64,000 nucleotides of DNA from Chryseobacterium sp. SN22 (GCF_008329705.1 NZ_VTSX01000020.1:41845-105844); one strand, 5' to 3'. Positions 17,877 through 27,354 are shown, numbered from the stretch's first letter. The notes: generated from the letters alone by a model not told the origin. Made by a program: numbers and translations.

Positions 17877-18170
17877 GTCCATACTTTATCCCCGATGAAA
17901 ATAGGGGTTATCCATGCGGTATTAACGGCTTTTCCATAGGTTTTCCACATCTTTTTCCGCAATGGAGTTTAGGCTTATCCATACCTTACTAATAGCTTAT
18001 TCATACGTTATCCATATTTTACTCACAACGATAAAAGTTTTTATTCAGATCATTTCCATGTTTACTCATATCTAATTCACATCTTTCTAATAAGGAATTC
18101 ACAGGTTATCCACAACTTATTCACAGTGGGGAATATAGAGTCTGCTTATTTTTCCACTCCATTTTCTACA
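17875..18170 (+). other. 11-bp-phased array of DnaA-box-like 9-mers; candidate replication origin
   Basis: Boxes resembling TTATCCACA occur on one strand with starts at 17875, 17886, 17908, 17930, 17941, 17953, 17975, 17986, 17997, 18008, 18019, 18041, 18052, 18062, 18073, 18084, 18095, 18106, 18117, 18150 and 18162. Nearly all spacings are 11 bp or a multiple. Perfect or near-perfect members are TTTTCCACA (17941), TTATCCATA (17975, 18008), TTATTCATA (17997), TTATCCACA (18106) and TTATTCACA (18117). An inverted perfect box lies at 17817. The array is in a 1.1-kb block without genes, next to AT-rich DNA. This fits DnaA binding on one face of the helix, as at oriC, or at a DnaA-titration site. 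Against oriC: flanking genes do not diverge from it. Confidence 0.6.
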
Positions 18171-18932
18171 TCTTGTTTGTCATCCAATAATCTCAATATA
18201 ATATGAGAGTGCAGCATAAGAACATTGGGTGCAGATTCATCTAAATAAAAGAACAGTAAATATCAGAATCAACACGGAAAACTGAAGTGTAAGTCATATA
18301 CGGAGCCGGAGATCAATGGTTCCTGAGAAAACAGATGATGGATTCACGCAAGTTTGAGAATTTTATTATGGAAAGTTATTCATAATCAAAAGTTTTTATT
18401 TAATAATAGGATAAGTAAACTTACATCTGCAGGTATAGCATGTATATTGAAAAAAATATATTGATTGAGTAAGATGAGTAAATTCGGAAATAACTCATGA
18501 AAATTATAAAAGTCTGTTTAAATTTCTTTGAAATTAAAGATTTGTCAGAGCATCTAATCTCACTAAGATTATTAAAAATACTTAGAAGATCATTTTAATA
18601 CAAACTGCTTAATGCGGTTTGTATTTTCTATTGTTTAAAAGAAAGTCATTTAAACTTTCATTTTGAAAAGGCTGGATCTAAGAATAAGGAATAGACCATA
18701 AATAATAACAAATCTTTATTTTAAAAGGTTTATAAAATATTTTTTTCTAAATTTTACCTGAACAACAGATAACTCTATAACACTATGTTGATAGCCTTCA
18801 GATTCCGGATTGTGAATTTTCGTACTTTTGTTTGGTAAAGCCGCGTCTCCCATTTAAGGATAAAGGAAGATAATTGATTTCGCTTTATACACAACGAAAA
18901 ACTATTAGTTTTACAATTGAATTAATAATCCG
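18171..18932. other. AT-rich non-coding block between the DnaA array and prfA
   Basis: No credible gene in about 760 bp. It is strongly AT-rich, most of all at 18400-18560 and 18690-18790, which would suit a DNA unwinding element if the array is an origin. It holds another DnaA-like box (TTATTCATA, 18376-18384), a 9-bp hairpin at 18597-18625 (AATACAAAC / GTTTGTATT) followed by T-rich sequence, and an isolated -7-like box TACTTTTG at 18823-18830. A small RNA ending at the hairpin is possible but unproven. Confidence 0.45.
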
Positions 18933-18941
18933 TATCTTTGC
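18933..18941 (+). promoter_or_regulatory. Candidate -7 box of the prfA promoter
   Basis: TATCTTTGC is a perfect TAnnTTTGC, 18 bp before the prfA ATG. The upstream box is weak (GTTTTA about 20 nt before). Confidence 0.55.
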
Positions 18942-18959
18942 ACCCACAAAATTTTCATA

Positions 18960-20045
18960 ATGGCTAAATCATTAATTCCAAAATTAGAAGCTATAAAACA
19001 GAGATATAATGAGGTGGCCGACCTTATTATACAGCCTGATGTAATTTCAGACCAAAAAAGATATTCTTCTTTGAACAAAGAATATAGCGATTTGGGGAAA
19101 ATTGTAAGAGTTTACGATCAATATAAAGGGGCTTTGGATACGATTGAGGAATCCGACGAAATTATTGCTGACGGATCAGACAAGGATTTTGTGGAACTGG
19201 CTAAAATCGAGAAGAACGAAGCACTGGAAAAAATTCCGGGACTGGAGGAAGAATTAAAAGTATTGCTTATTCCGAAAGATCCTGCAGATGATAAGAACGT
19301 CATTGTAGAACTCCGTGCCGGGACCGGCGGTGATGAAGCCGCGATTTTTGTGGAAGATATTTATAGGATGTATTCCATGTATTTTAAGACGAAAGGCTGG
19401 AGACATGAAGTGACGGATTCCAATGAAGCGGCAAAAGGCTACAAGGAACTCATCATGAAAGTGGAAGGCGAAGGCGTTTACGGAATCATGAAATTCGAGT
19501 CGGGGGTTCACCGGGTACAGCGTGTTCCGGAAACCGAATCGCAGGGAAGGGTTCACACATCAGCCATTACGGTGGCGGTGCTGCCGGAAGCCGAAGAAGT
19601 AGATTTTGAACTGAACCCGGCGGATATCGAAATGCAGACTTCCAGATCGGGAGGAGCCGGGGGACAGAACGTAAACAAGGTAGAAACCAAAGTTCAGCTG
19701 ACGCACAAGCCTTCCGGATTGGTAGTGGTTTGCCAGCAGGCCCGATCTCAGTTGGCCAACCGGGAACTGGCGATGGAAATGCTGAGAACAAAATTATACG
19801 ATATCGAGCTTCAGAAAGTTCAGGGGGATATTGCTGCTCAACGTAAATCAATGGTGTCTACAGGAGACCGTTCTGCAAAGATCAAAACCTATAACTATCC
19901 GCAGGGAAGGGTAACCGATCATAGGATCAACAAATCCATGTATAATCTGGATGCCTATATGAACGGCGATATTTCTGAAATGATCGATGCCGTAATCATG
20001 GCGGAAAATGCTGAAAAAATGAAAGGTGAAGAAGAAAATTTATAA
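18960..20045 (+). CDS. prfA: Peptide chain release factor 1
   Basis: Terminates translation at UAA and UAG. 361 aa, the usual RF1 length. The catalytic GGQ is at residues 234-236 within [20 protein letters not shown]. The N-terminal coiled region and [19 protein letters not shown] are typical. RF1 rather than RF2 is supported by length, by the start [16 protein letters not shown] and by the absence of an RF2-type frameshift site. It is a single-gene unit between its promoter and a terminator. Confidence 0.96.
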   Translation: MAKSLIPKLEAIKQRYNEVADLIIQPDVISDQKRYSSLNKEYSDLGKIVRVYDQYKGALDTIEESDEIIADGSDKDFVELAKIEKNEALEKIPGLEEELKVLLIPKDPADDKNVIVELRAGTGGDEAAIFVEDIYRMYSMYFKTKGWRHEVTDSNEAAKGYKELIMKVEGEGVYGIMKFESGVHRVQRVPETESQGRVHTSAITVAVLPEAEEVDFELNPADIEMQTSRSGGAGGQNVNKVETKVQLTHKPSGLVVVCQQARSQLANRELAMEMLRTKLYDIELQKVQGDIAAQRKSMVSTGDRSAKIKTYNYPQGRVTDHRINKSMYNLDAYMNGDISEMIDAVIMAENAEKMKGEEENL

Positions 20046-20068
20046 AATCTTTATCATAAAATCTTTAG

Positions 20069-20097
20069 AAAGTCTCCGGGTTCCGGGGACTTTTTTT
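20069..20097 (+). terminator. Rho-independent terminator after prfA
   Basis: An 11-bp stem (AAAGTCTCCGG / CCGGGGACTTT, one G-T pair) with a 3-nt loop, followed by a T-run. The spacer from here to 20331 is AT-rich and shows no gene. Confidence 0.85.
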
Positions 20098-20331
20098 AAT
20101 GATAACCGAATAAGAGAAACTATTGCTCGCGAGATATCACAAGATGATGTAAAATTTTTAATGATAAATGGTTTTAAATGAGATTTTTAACAAGATATTA
20201 GAACTTGAAATTATATTTTCGTAAAATTTTTACAGTAAATAGGAAATATTACTAAAAATAATAAGTACATTTATAAAAGCTTTCGGATTACTCGGGAGCC
20301 GGGGATAAATAATACGTTAATTAAATAATAT

Positions 20332-20997
20332 ATGAAAAACCTTAAAGCTGCCTTTCTGGTAGTGGTTCTGTGTTTTGCGCAAAACTTAAAATCACAAAAT
20401 ATCTTACCTCCTCAAAAGGTATTCAGCCTTTATTTTGACTCCTTTGTAAAATACGACGATGATTCCTTGAAAGAACTTAACAGTTACCTGATTAATTTTT
20501 TAGGTAAAGAAAATACCCATAAGATGAGCCTTCAGGAATCTTACGATCAGAAAGTAGAAAGCTTTACCAATATTTTCCTTTCCAATCTGTCTGCTGAGGT
20601 TTCCTCGGCATGTAAAAATGAAGCCCGTGAATACTTTAAAGTTCTGATCGGAAATTTCAAGAATGCCACCTGCAGCATCAGGGAGATTAAAACGGTATCT
20701 GATGAGCAGGTAAAAGGGCAGGAATTTTCACAGGTAGATTACGAAGTAACCTTTAAAGTTCCGTCTTTACCTTCACAGATCAATATGGGCGACCTTAAAA
20801 AAATCGGGCCAGGGGAAATGAAGAAGTACCTTATTGATATGACCAACAATCTGAAAAATACCGACAAGGTTGTATCGACCCATCAGAAATTCAATCTGTA
20901 CCAGGTGAAGTACGGGACTGATACCTATTACTGGAACGGTGGCCCGCAGGAAATGGCCTGGAAGCTGAATGATTTTTATTTTAAAAATATCAATTGA
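20332..20997 (+). CDS. Secreted protein of unknown function
   Basis: 221 aa with a signal peptide (MKNLKAAFLVVVLCFAQNLKSQ). The mature part is mostly helical and charged, with a pair of cysteines (SACKNEAREYF and NATCSIREIK) that could form a disulfide, and a C-terminal strand region (YQVKYGTDTYYWNGGPQEM). No family was recognised. It stands alone between the prfA terminator and a spacer holding a dispersed repeat and a terminator. Confidence 0.65.
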   Translation: MKNLKAAFLVVVLCFAQNLKSQNILPPQKVFSLYFDSFVKYDDDSLKELNSYLINFLGKENTHKMSLQESYDQKVESFTNIFLSNLSAEVSSACKNEAREYFKVLIGNFKNATCSIREIKTVSDEQVKGQEFSQVDYEVTFKVPSLPSQINMGDLKKIGPGEMKKYLIDMTNNLKNTDKVVSTHQKFNLYQVKYGTDTYYWNGGPQEMAWKLNDFYFKNIN

Positions 20998-21192
20998 TGG
21001 CCAACGTATAAAATTTATTTGGCTTAAATTAAAGTTGATTCGACTGTATTTAATTTATTTTACAGTGGATTATAAGAATGAAAGATTGGAATTCAGGTTG
21101 GTGAGTCAGGATTTAAATAGATTTCCTATTTATATGATAACAAATGATTTCGTCTGATGATCAATAACTATGAAAGTAATGCTGATAAAGAT

Positions 21193-21223
21193 AACTTTCT
21201 GCATCCAGCATCCTTCTTCCGGC
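21193..21223 (+). repeat. 31-nt dispersed pyrimidine-rich repeat, copy 2
   Basis: Same length and pattern as 2933-2963 and 32713-32743, with more differences (core TCCAGCATCC.TCTTCCGGC). It lies in the 327-bp spacer 20998-21324, which otherwise holds only a terminator and the next promoter. A 62-codon open frame over the 5' part of the spacer looks random. Confidence 0.5.
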
Positions 21224-21257
21224 TTATTAATCGATTTCTTAAATTAAATCATAGGAT

Positions 21258-21287
21258 AAAGCTGTCGGTTCCGATAGCTTTTTTTAT
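21258..21287 (+). terminator. Rho-independent terminator
   Basis: An 11-bp stem (AAAGCTGTCGG / CCGATAGCTTT, one G-T pair) with a very short TT loop, then a T-run. It lies 260 bp after the upstream stop codon. Confidence 0.75.
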
Positions 21288-21301
21288 TAAAACAGAATCC
21301 T

Positions 21302-21309
21302 TATTTTTG
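21302..21309 (+). promoter_or_regulatory. Candidate -7 box of the prolyl oligopeptidase promoter
   Basis: TATTTTTG matches TAnnTTTG, 15 bp before the ATG. Confidence 0.5.
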
Positions 21310-21324
21310 AAGAAATAGCTTAAT

Positions 21325-23433
21325 ATGAAATTCAGACCCATTTTATTAACTGCCGGCGTTTTGTTTTCGGCGACATTTTATGCCCAAAAAATGACCTATC
21401 CAAAAGTAATAAAAGGAAATCAGACCGATACTTATTTCGGAACTGCGGTGGCAGATCCGTTCAGAGACCTGGAAAATGATTCGGAAGCCACCCGCAGATG
21501 GGTTGACGATGAAGTAAAGCACAGCCAGGAATACCTTGCCAAAATACCGTTCAGGGATGAAATCCGCAACCAGCTGAGAGACATCTGGAACTACGAAAAA
21601 ATTTCAGCCCCTTTTAAAGAAGGAGATTATACCTATTATTATAAAAACGACGGTCTCCAGGCCCAATCGGTTTTATACAGAACCAACAATAAAACGAAGC
21701 AAACGGAAGTTTTCCTGGATCCGAATAAATTTTCAGAAAAAGGAACCACGTCGCTTTCCCAATTGTCATTCAACAAAAAAGGAAATCTGGCGGCCTATTC
21801 TATTTCTGAAGGCGGCAGTGACTGGAACAAGATCATCATCATTGATGCCGCTACCAAAAAACAGATCGACGAAACCTTAGTGGATGTTAAATTCAGCGGA
21901 ATTTCATGGCAGGGTGATGAAGGATTCTACTATTCAAGCTACGACAAGCCGAAAGAAGGGACCGTACTTTCCGGAATGACTGATAAACATAAGGTCTACT
22001 TTCACAAACTGGGAACAAAACAATCGGCGGACAAGCTGATCTTCGGTGGCGATAAAACCCCGAGAAGGTATCTGGGAGCAGCAGTTTCCGAAGATCAGCG
22101 GTATCTGATTATTTCTGCGGCCAATGCCACCAACGGAAACGAGCTGTATATCAAAGATCTGAAAAACGGCGGCGATTTCATCCAGATCAACAAGGGTTTC
22201 GACATCAATGCGGGCATTGTAGATACGGACGGCGAAAACCTGTACCTCTTTACGGATAAGGATGCCCCGAATATGCGCCTGGTAAAAACCACGATTAAAA
22301 ATCCGGCGCCTGAAACATGGATAGACGTGATCCCTCAGACCGATAATGTATTGGGCATCACCACCGGCGGCGGCTATTTCTTTGCCACTTACATGGTGGA
22401 TGCCATCGACCAGGTAAAACAGTACAACAAAAACGGAAAACTGATAAGGGAAATTACGCTTCCCGGAAAAGGAAACGTTTCCGGATTCGGCGGAAAGGAG
22501 AAAGAAAAAGAACTTTATTTCTCGTTCAGCAATTACATTACCCCGGGAACTACCTATAAATTCAATGCAGACACCGGGAAATCTGAAGTCTACCAGAAAC
22601 CGGAAGTGAAATTCAATCCGGAAGATTATGTTTCCGAGCAGGTATTCTATACTTCAAAAGACGGTACGAAGATCCCGATGATGATCAATTATAAAAAAGG
22701 AACGAAGCTCGACGGTAAAAATCCGACCATCCTTTACTCTTACGGAGGGTTCAACATCAGCCTGCAGCCGGCTTTCTCCGTGGTAAATGCCATCTGGATG
22801 GAAAACGGCGGAATCTATGCGGTTCCGAACATCCGAGGCGGCGGGGAATACGGTAAAAAATGGCATGATGCCGGCACCAAACAGCAGAAGAAAAACGTAT
22901 TCAATGATTTTATTGCAGCCGGGGAATATTTACAGGCTAAAGGCTATACTTCCAAAGAATACATGGCCCTTTCCGGAAGATCAAACGGCGGATTGCTGGT
23001 AGGTGCTACCATAACAATGCGTCCCGACCTGGCAAGAGTGGCGTTCCCGGGAGTCGGCGTTCTGGATATGCTGCGGTATAATAAATTCACTGCCGGTGCC
23101 GGTTGGTCGTACGATTACGGAACTGCAGAAGACAGCAAAGAAATGTTTGAATACCTAAAATCATATTCTCCGGTACACAATGTGAAAGCAGGAACCTGCT
23201 ATCCATCCACCATGATCATCACCAGCGATCACGACGACCGTGTTGTACCGGCACACTCCTTTAAATTTGGGGCGGAACTTCAGGAAAAGCAGGCATGTAA
23301 CCATCCGGTCCTTTTGAGAATCGAAAAAAATGCAGGCCACGGCGCCGGACGATCCACCGAGCAGGTCATCGGGGAAAATGCCGATCTGCTTTCTTTTGCT
23401 TTGTATGAAATGGGGATAAAAGAAATAAATTAG
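21325..23433 (+). CDS. Prolyl oligopeptidase family serine peptidase (S9A)
   Basis: Cleaves short peptides after proline. 702 aa with a signal peptide (ending near TFYAQK), so probably periplasmic. The N-terminal segment, a seven-bladed propeller (about residues 70-430) and a C-terminal alpha/beta-hydrolase domain follow in order. The nucleophile is Ser553 in SGRSNGGLLVG, the acid lies in DHDDRVVPAHSFKF, and the His is His672 in KNAGHGAGRS. Length and motifs match flavobacterial prolyl endopeptidase (Flavobacterium meningosepticum enzyme, about 705 aa). Confidence 0.94.
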   Translation: MKFRPILLTAGVLFSATFYAQKMTYPKVIKGNQTDTYFGTAVADPFRDLENDSEATRRWVDDEVKHSQEYLAKIPFRDEIRNQLRDIWNYEKISAPFKEGDYTYYYKNDGLQAQSVLYRTNNKTKQTEVFLDPNKFSEKGTTSLSQLSFNKKGNLAAYSISEGGSDWNKIIIIDAATKKQIDETLVDVKFSGISWQGDEGFYYSSYDKPKEGTVLSGMTDKHKVYFHKLGTKQSADKLIFGGDKTPRRYLGAAVSEDQRYLIISAANATNGNELYIKDLKNGGDFIQINKGFDINAGIVDTDGENLYLFTDKDAPNMRLVKTTIKNPAPETWIDVIPQTDNVLGITTGGGYFFATYMVDAIDQVKQYNKNGKLIREITLPGKGNVSGFGGKEKEKELYFSFSNYITPGTTYKFNADTGKSEVYQKPEVKFNPEDYVSEQVFYTSKDGTKIPMMINYKKGTKLDGKNPTILYSYGGFNISLQPAFSVVNAIWMENGGIYAVPNIRGGGEYGKKWHDAGTKQQKKNVFNDFIAAGEYLQAKGYTSKEYMALSGRSNGGLLVGATITMRPDLARVAFPGVGVLDMLRYNKFTAGAGWSYDYGTAEDSKEMFEYLKSYSPVHNVKAGTCYPSTMIITSDHDDRVVPAHSFKFGAELQEKQACNHPVLLRIEKNAGHGAGRSTEQVIGENADLLSFALYEMGIKEIN

Positions 23434-23467
23434 TTACATTAAATAAATAATTCTTAAATAAAATTAT

Positions 23468-24049
23468 ATGAAAAAAGTATTATGTTATTCAATTTTAATG
23501 CTATCTACCTTACTTGTTAATTCTTGTAGTAGTGGTGATCTGAGAGATAATAGTGAAAATGAAGTAGTAACAAAAGGTAGAAATCTTGAGCATACTTCAA
23601 AGACAGCTTTGAGCGATGAGAAATATGTTCTACCTGTTATTTTTACAGATGCCAATGGATACAATACCAATAATTCACCATGCTCATCCTATAAACTTTA
23701 TGCAACTTCGGATGTATTATCTGCAAATGACAGAGTAGTACATGTTATAGCTATAAGTAACAATACAATTGTGGATGGTAAAATTTTTACAATTCCTGCA
23801 GGACAATACGTTTCACAAACAATAAATGTTTTTAGCAATGCAAATAGAAGTTATGGAAATGTTGAAATTAAAGTAAATAGCGTAAAGGAAAATGGAGTTA
23901 TAACTGATGAGTATGAATTAAAGGCTATTGATACTCAAGTTAATAATTGTTATAGGAATACCCCTGTATTACCAGGCCCGCTAGATCCATCTGAGTGTTA
24001 TGAAGATCTTAATAATGATGGTTATCCTGATTGCTACGAGTCTACCTAA
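23468..24049 (+). CDS. Lipoprotein of unknown function, AT-rich gene
   Basis: 193 aa. The lipobox LLVNSC at about residues 15-20 predicts a lipoprotein. The C-terminal ECYEDLNNDGYPDCYEST resembles a calcium-binding DxNxDGxxD loop as found in thrombospondin type 3 or dockerin-like repeats. The gene is clearly more AT-rich than its neighbours, with many ATA, AAT and TTA codons, which suggests a recent acquisition or a fast-evolving orphan. It lies 34 bp after the peptidase gene and before a strong terminator, so it may be co-transcribed. No family was recognised. Confidence 0.7.
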   Translation: MKKVLCYSILMLSTLLVNSCSSGDLRDNSENEVVTKGRNLEHTSKTALSDEKYVLPVIFTDANGYNTNNSPCSSYKLYATSDVLSANDRVVHVIAISNNTIVDGKIFTIPAGQYVSQTINVFSNANRSYGNVEIKVNSVKENGVITDEYELKAIDTQVNNCYRNTPVLPGPLDPSECYEDLNNDGYPDCYEST

Positions 24050-24085
24050 ATTATAATTAATAAATAAGATTATCGAAATCAATAG

Positions 24086-24108
24086 AAACGGGCTTCAGCC
24101 CGTTTTTT
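24086..24108 (+). terminator. Rho-independent terminator
   Basis: A GC-rich hairpin (AAACGGGCT / AGCCCGTTT) is followed by a T-run. Confidence 0.8.
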
Positions 24109-24280
24109 TATTCAATCCTTTGGCTTTAGTCAAAACTTATTTTGACCGGGAATCAGATGGGTTTTACCGTTAAATCTTTGTAGTTTTCAAAACAGAATAT
24201 GACGAAAAGCGGCTTGAAAATTAACACAAATTTATTATCCCAAAAATGCTTAATTTTAGCCATCTAATAAATCCGAAAGT

Positions 24281-26398
24281 ATGAGAAGGGAAGTTCAGAA
24301 TAAAACGCCTCAATTTAATATAACTGAAAAAAACATGGAGGTGTATCCGTTTGAAAAAGACGGACTGTCATTGAAATCCTCTTACAAAGCGGAAGATGTC
24401 AAAAACCCGGAACTCACACAGACTTCTCCGGGAATTGAACCTTACCTCAGAGGACCTTATTCCACCATGTATGTTCAGAAACCATGGACCATCCGTCAGT
24501 ATGCAGGTTTTTCAACCGCAGAAGAATCCAATGCTTTCTATAGGAGAAACTTGGCAGCAGGGCAGAAAGGGCTTTCCGTAGCTTTCGACCTGGCCACGCA
24601 CCGTGGCTATGACTCCGATCACGCAAGGGTCGTGGGAGATGTCGGGAAAGCCGGCGTGGCCATCGATTCCGTAGAGGACATGAAGATTTTATTCAATGAA
24701 ATCCCGTTGGATCAGATTTCGGTTTCCATGACGATGAACGGTGCCGTACTGCCGATCCTCTCTTTTTATATCGTTGCGGCAGAAGAGCAGGGCGTTTCCC
24801 AGGAATTGCTTTCGGGGACCATCCAGAATGATATTTTAAAGGAATTCATGGTACGGAATACCTACATTTATCCGCCGGCCCCTTCCATGAAAATTATTGC
24901 CGACATTTTTGAATATACCGCACAGAACATTCCGAAATTCAATTCCATATCCATTTCAGGGTATCACATGCAGGAAGCCGGGGCAACACCGGTACTGGAA
25001 ATGGCCTACACGCTTGCAGACGGGCTGGAATACGTAAGAACAGGAATAAAAGCAGGAATGAACGTCGATGATTTTGCCCCGAGACTTTCCTTTTTCTGGG
25101 CCATCGGGATGAACCATTTTATGGAAATCGCAAAAATGCGGGCGGCAAGATACATCTGGGCCAACCTCCTGAAACAGTTCAATCCGCAGAATCCGAAATC
25201 TTTAGCCCTGAGAACACACTCCCAGACTTCAGGATGGTCTTTAACCGAGCAGGAACCTTTCAACAACATTACCAGGACGGCCATTGAAGCACTGTCCTCC
25301 GCTTTAGGCGGAACCCAGTCCCTTCACACCAATGCACTGGATGAGGCTATCGCCTTACCTACCGATTATTCGGCAAAGATTGCAAGAAATACCCAGATCA
25401 TCCTCCAGCAGGAAAGCGGGATCTGCGATGTCGTAGATCCGATGGGTGGGAGCAACCTTGTGGAAAGCCTGACCCAGCAGATGATCGAGGAAGCCATGAA
25501 ATACATTGATGAGGTAGAGCAGGAGGGCGGAATGACCAAAGCCATCGAAGCCGGAATCCCAAAAATGAGGATCGAGGAAGCGGCCGCCAGGAAACAGGCC
25601 AAAATCGACAGTGGCGAAGAATTCATCATCGGGGTCAATTCATTCCGGTCCGAGCTAAAGCAGGACCCGATTGAAATCCTGGATATCGATAATACTGAGG
25701 TCCGCAGAAAGCAGATCGAAAGACTCAATACAATCAAAAAAGAAAGAAATGCTTCAGCCGTTGAAGAAATTCTGAACAAGATAAGAGAATCGGCCAAAAC
25801 CGGACAGGGAAACCTGCTCGCCTTGTGCATCGAAGCTGCCCGCAGGCGGGTGACTCTCGGGGAAATGAGCGATGCTATGGAAGAAAGTTTCGGTAGATAC
25901 AAAGCCAACATCAGAACCATTTCAGGAGTATACGCCATGAATGCAGGAAAAAACGAATATTTTGAAAAAGCCCTGAACCTTACCCAGAAATTTGAGGAGG
26001 AGGAAGGCCGAAGACCAAGAATCATGGTGGCCAAAATGGGACAGGACGGACACGACCGAGGAGCTAAGGTAGTAGCCACCGCATTTGCCGACATGGGATT
26101 CGATGTGGATGTGGCACCGTTGTTCCAGACGCCTGAGGAAGTAGCAAAACAGGCAGTGGAAAATGATATTCATATCTTAGGGGTTTCATCCCTGGCAGCC
26201 GGTCATAAAACATTGGTTCCCCAAGTAGTAGGAGAACTGAAAAAGCTGGGTGCTGATGATATCACCATTGTTGTCGGCGGCGTTATTCCCCAGCAGGATT
26301 ATGAATTCCTGTATGCCAACGGAGCTGACTTCATCTTTGGGCCGGGTACCAACCTCCCGAAATGTGCCGTGGATATCCTCGAAAGATTTTTAAATTAA
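24281..26398 (+). CDS. scpA: Methylmalonyl-CoA mutase, single-chain type
   Basis: Adenosylcobalamin-dependent interconversion of methylmalonyl-CoA and succinyl-CoA, linking propionyl-CoA to the TCA cycle. 705 aa, close to E. coli Sbm/ScpA (714). The substrate barrel includes [20 protein letters not shown] and [16 protein letters not shown]. The C-terminal B12 domain has DGHDRG with the cobalt-ligating His591 and GVSSLAAGH. Many Bacteroidetes have an upstream mutA small-subunit gene; none is present here, so this enzyme may be a homodimer. ATG at 24281 is used; Met19 ([10 protein letters not shown]) is an alternative start. The chaperone meaB is 6.5 kb downstream. Confidence 0.95.
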   Translation: MRREVQNKTPQFNITEKNMEVYPFEKDGLSLKSSYKAEDVKNPELTQTSPGIEPYLRGPYSTMYVQKPWTIRQYAGFSTAEESNAFYRRNLAAGQKGLSVAFDLATHRGYDSDHARVVGDVGKAGVAIDSVEDMKILFNEIPLDQISVSMTMNGAVLPILSFYIVAAEEQGVSQELLSGTIQNDILKEFMVRNTYIYPPAPSMKIIADIFEYTAQNIPKFNSISISGYHMQEAGATPVLEMAYTLADGLEYVRTGIKAGMNVDDFAPRLSFFWAIGMNHFMEIAKMRAARYIWANLLKQFNPQNPKSLALRTHSQTSGWSLTEQEPFNNITRTAIEALSSALGGTQSLHTNALDEAIALPTDYSAKIARNTQIILQQESGICDVVDPMGGSNLVESLTQQMIEEAMKYIDEVEQEGGMTKAIEAGIPKMRIEEAAARKQAKIDSGEEFIIGVNSFRSELKQDPIEILDIDNTEVRRKQIERLNTIKKERNASAVEEILNKIRESAKTGQGNLLALCIEAARRRVTLGEMSDAMEESFGRYKANIRTISGVYAMNAGKNEYFEKALNLTQKFEEEEGRRPRIMVAKMGQDGHDRGAKVVATAFADMGFDVDVAPLFQTPEEVAKQAVENDIHILGVSSLAAGHKTLVPQVVGELKKLGADDITIVVGGVIPQQDYEFLYANGADFIFGPGTNLPKCAVDILERFLN

Positions 26399-26453
26399 AA
26401 TTAAAAATAAATAAATTGCACAGCTTTTGTATAAGTTAATAAAAATTTTCATT

Positions 26454-26954
26454 ATGGCTTATACAGTAGTTTCAGTATTTCCGGTAACAGCAGATACCGA
26501 TGAAATCAAAAGACAATTAAAAGAAAATGGCATCGATGAAGCAAATATTGTTGTTTCAAAATCGAATGTAGAAAGCGGAGCAACAGCAGATAATTATCAG
26601 GAAGATGAACAGACAAAAGGTTTTTTTGAATATACCTTTGCCCATGATGCAGAAATGCTGGACGCATACCGCAGACACAGTGTAGGAAAACATAATATTG
26701 TGGTGTATGCCGATAATATGGAGCAGGCAGCAACGGCAAATTCCGTTTTAAACAGAAGTGGTGCGCTTGAAGTATACAGAAAACCTGCGGAAAACAAAAC
26801 CGATATTCCTGAAGGGATGACCGAAGAAGAATACAACGGCATTATCGCCAAAGCAAAAAACAATCTGTATTTCCTGGGTTCTGAAAGAGTATATCACTCC
26901 AACGTTATCCGTGGAATGGATGATCCGATGGATGATCTGGGATCCAAAGATTAA
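26454..26954 (+). CDS. Small acidic cytoplasmic protein of unknown function
   Basis: 166 aa from MAYTVVSVFPVTADTDEIK; nine further codons upstream are in frame but overlap the likely promoter. It is acidic and shows a possible ferredoxin-like pattern: VVSVFPVTADTDEIKRQLKE at the N-terminus, then HNIVVYADNMEQAATANSVL, which resembles general-stress-protein 17M-type proteins. The C-terminal tail RGMDDPMDDLGSKD is strongly acidic. It follows the mutase gene by 55 bp but may have its own promoter. A stress role is a guess from the fold pattern. Confidence 0.65.
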   Translation: MAYTVVSVFPVTADTDEIKRQLKENGIDEANIVVSKSNVESGATADNYQEDEQTKGFFEYTFAHDAEMLDAYRRHSVGKHNIVVYADNMEQAATANSVLNRSGALEVYRKPAENKTDIPEGMTEEEYNGIIAKAKNNLYFLGSERVYHSNVIRGMDDPMDDLGSKD

Positions 26955-26968
26955 ACAAATACATAAAC

Positions 26969-27001
26969 AAACCGGCTGTTTCTTTTGAGACAGCCGGTTT
27001 T
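26969..27001 (+). terminator. Rho-independent terminator
   Basis: An 11-bp perfect GC-rich stem (AAACCGGCTGT / ACAGCCGGTTT) with a 10-nt loop, then TTCATTT. Confidence 0.8.
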
Positions 27002-27067
27002 CATTTATTATTACAGAAAAATTAAGGTAGCAATACTTGTCAGTCGCCCGTTTAGAGTTGGTTAAAA

Positions 27068-27190
27068 TTAATGTCCTAAACCATCAACCCGTAGGTTGTC
27101 TTCCTTGATCATCATGTCTTCAGTGCCATGGGGGCCACAAAGGTCATGCACATTATAAAATGCCCTGAAAAAAGTAAAGGTTAGTAAGAT
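27068..27190 (-). other. Possible remnant of a small reading frame
   Basis: On the minus strand, 40 codons run between stops and encode HDLCGPHGTEDMMIKEDNL and a short tail, with a protein-like composition. The frame has no ATG. An ATG lies in another frame just upstream (27194, MNLTNLYFF), joined through a run of six T on the minus strand (27168-27173). A one-base shift there would give a protein of about 41 residues. It could be a broken small gene or chance. Confidence 0.25.
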
Positions 27191-27282
27191 TCATAATTGA
27201 TGGTGTAAGTATATAATCGTATAGGAATAACCGTATATTTTTTATTTTCAGTAAATATTTTTAAATTTTTATATTGAATTTT

Positions 27283-27313
27283 TTTGGCTGTTTTAAAAAA
27301 AGTTTTAATTTTG
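27283..27313 (+). promoter_or_regulatory. Strong consensus promoter
   Basis: TTTG (27283-27286), 19 nt, TAATTTTG (27306-27313): full match to the Bacteroidetes promoter. It starts a short unit that ends at the hairpin at 27458-27486. Confidence 0.65.
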
Positions 27314-27354
27314 TAGCTCAAATCAATTTTTTAACCCTTTAAATAACGAAGCAG

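Noticed and set aside
17821..18959. rRNA, tRNA or CRISPR in the largest non-coding block
   Set aside because: No cloverleaf, no 16S/23S-like sequence and no direct repeats with unique spacers of 25-40 bp; the 11-bp period is made of DnaA-box-like units.
20969..21157. 62-codon + strand open frame overlapping the end of the secreted-protein gene
   Set aside because: No promoter, no protein-like features, and it is composed of AT-rich spacer codons.
24110..24280. Cobalamin riboswitch before the B12-dependent mutase
   Set aside because: The 170-bp leader region lacks a B12-box-like conserved core and any extended pairing; nothing supports a riboswitch.
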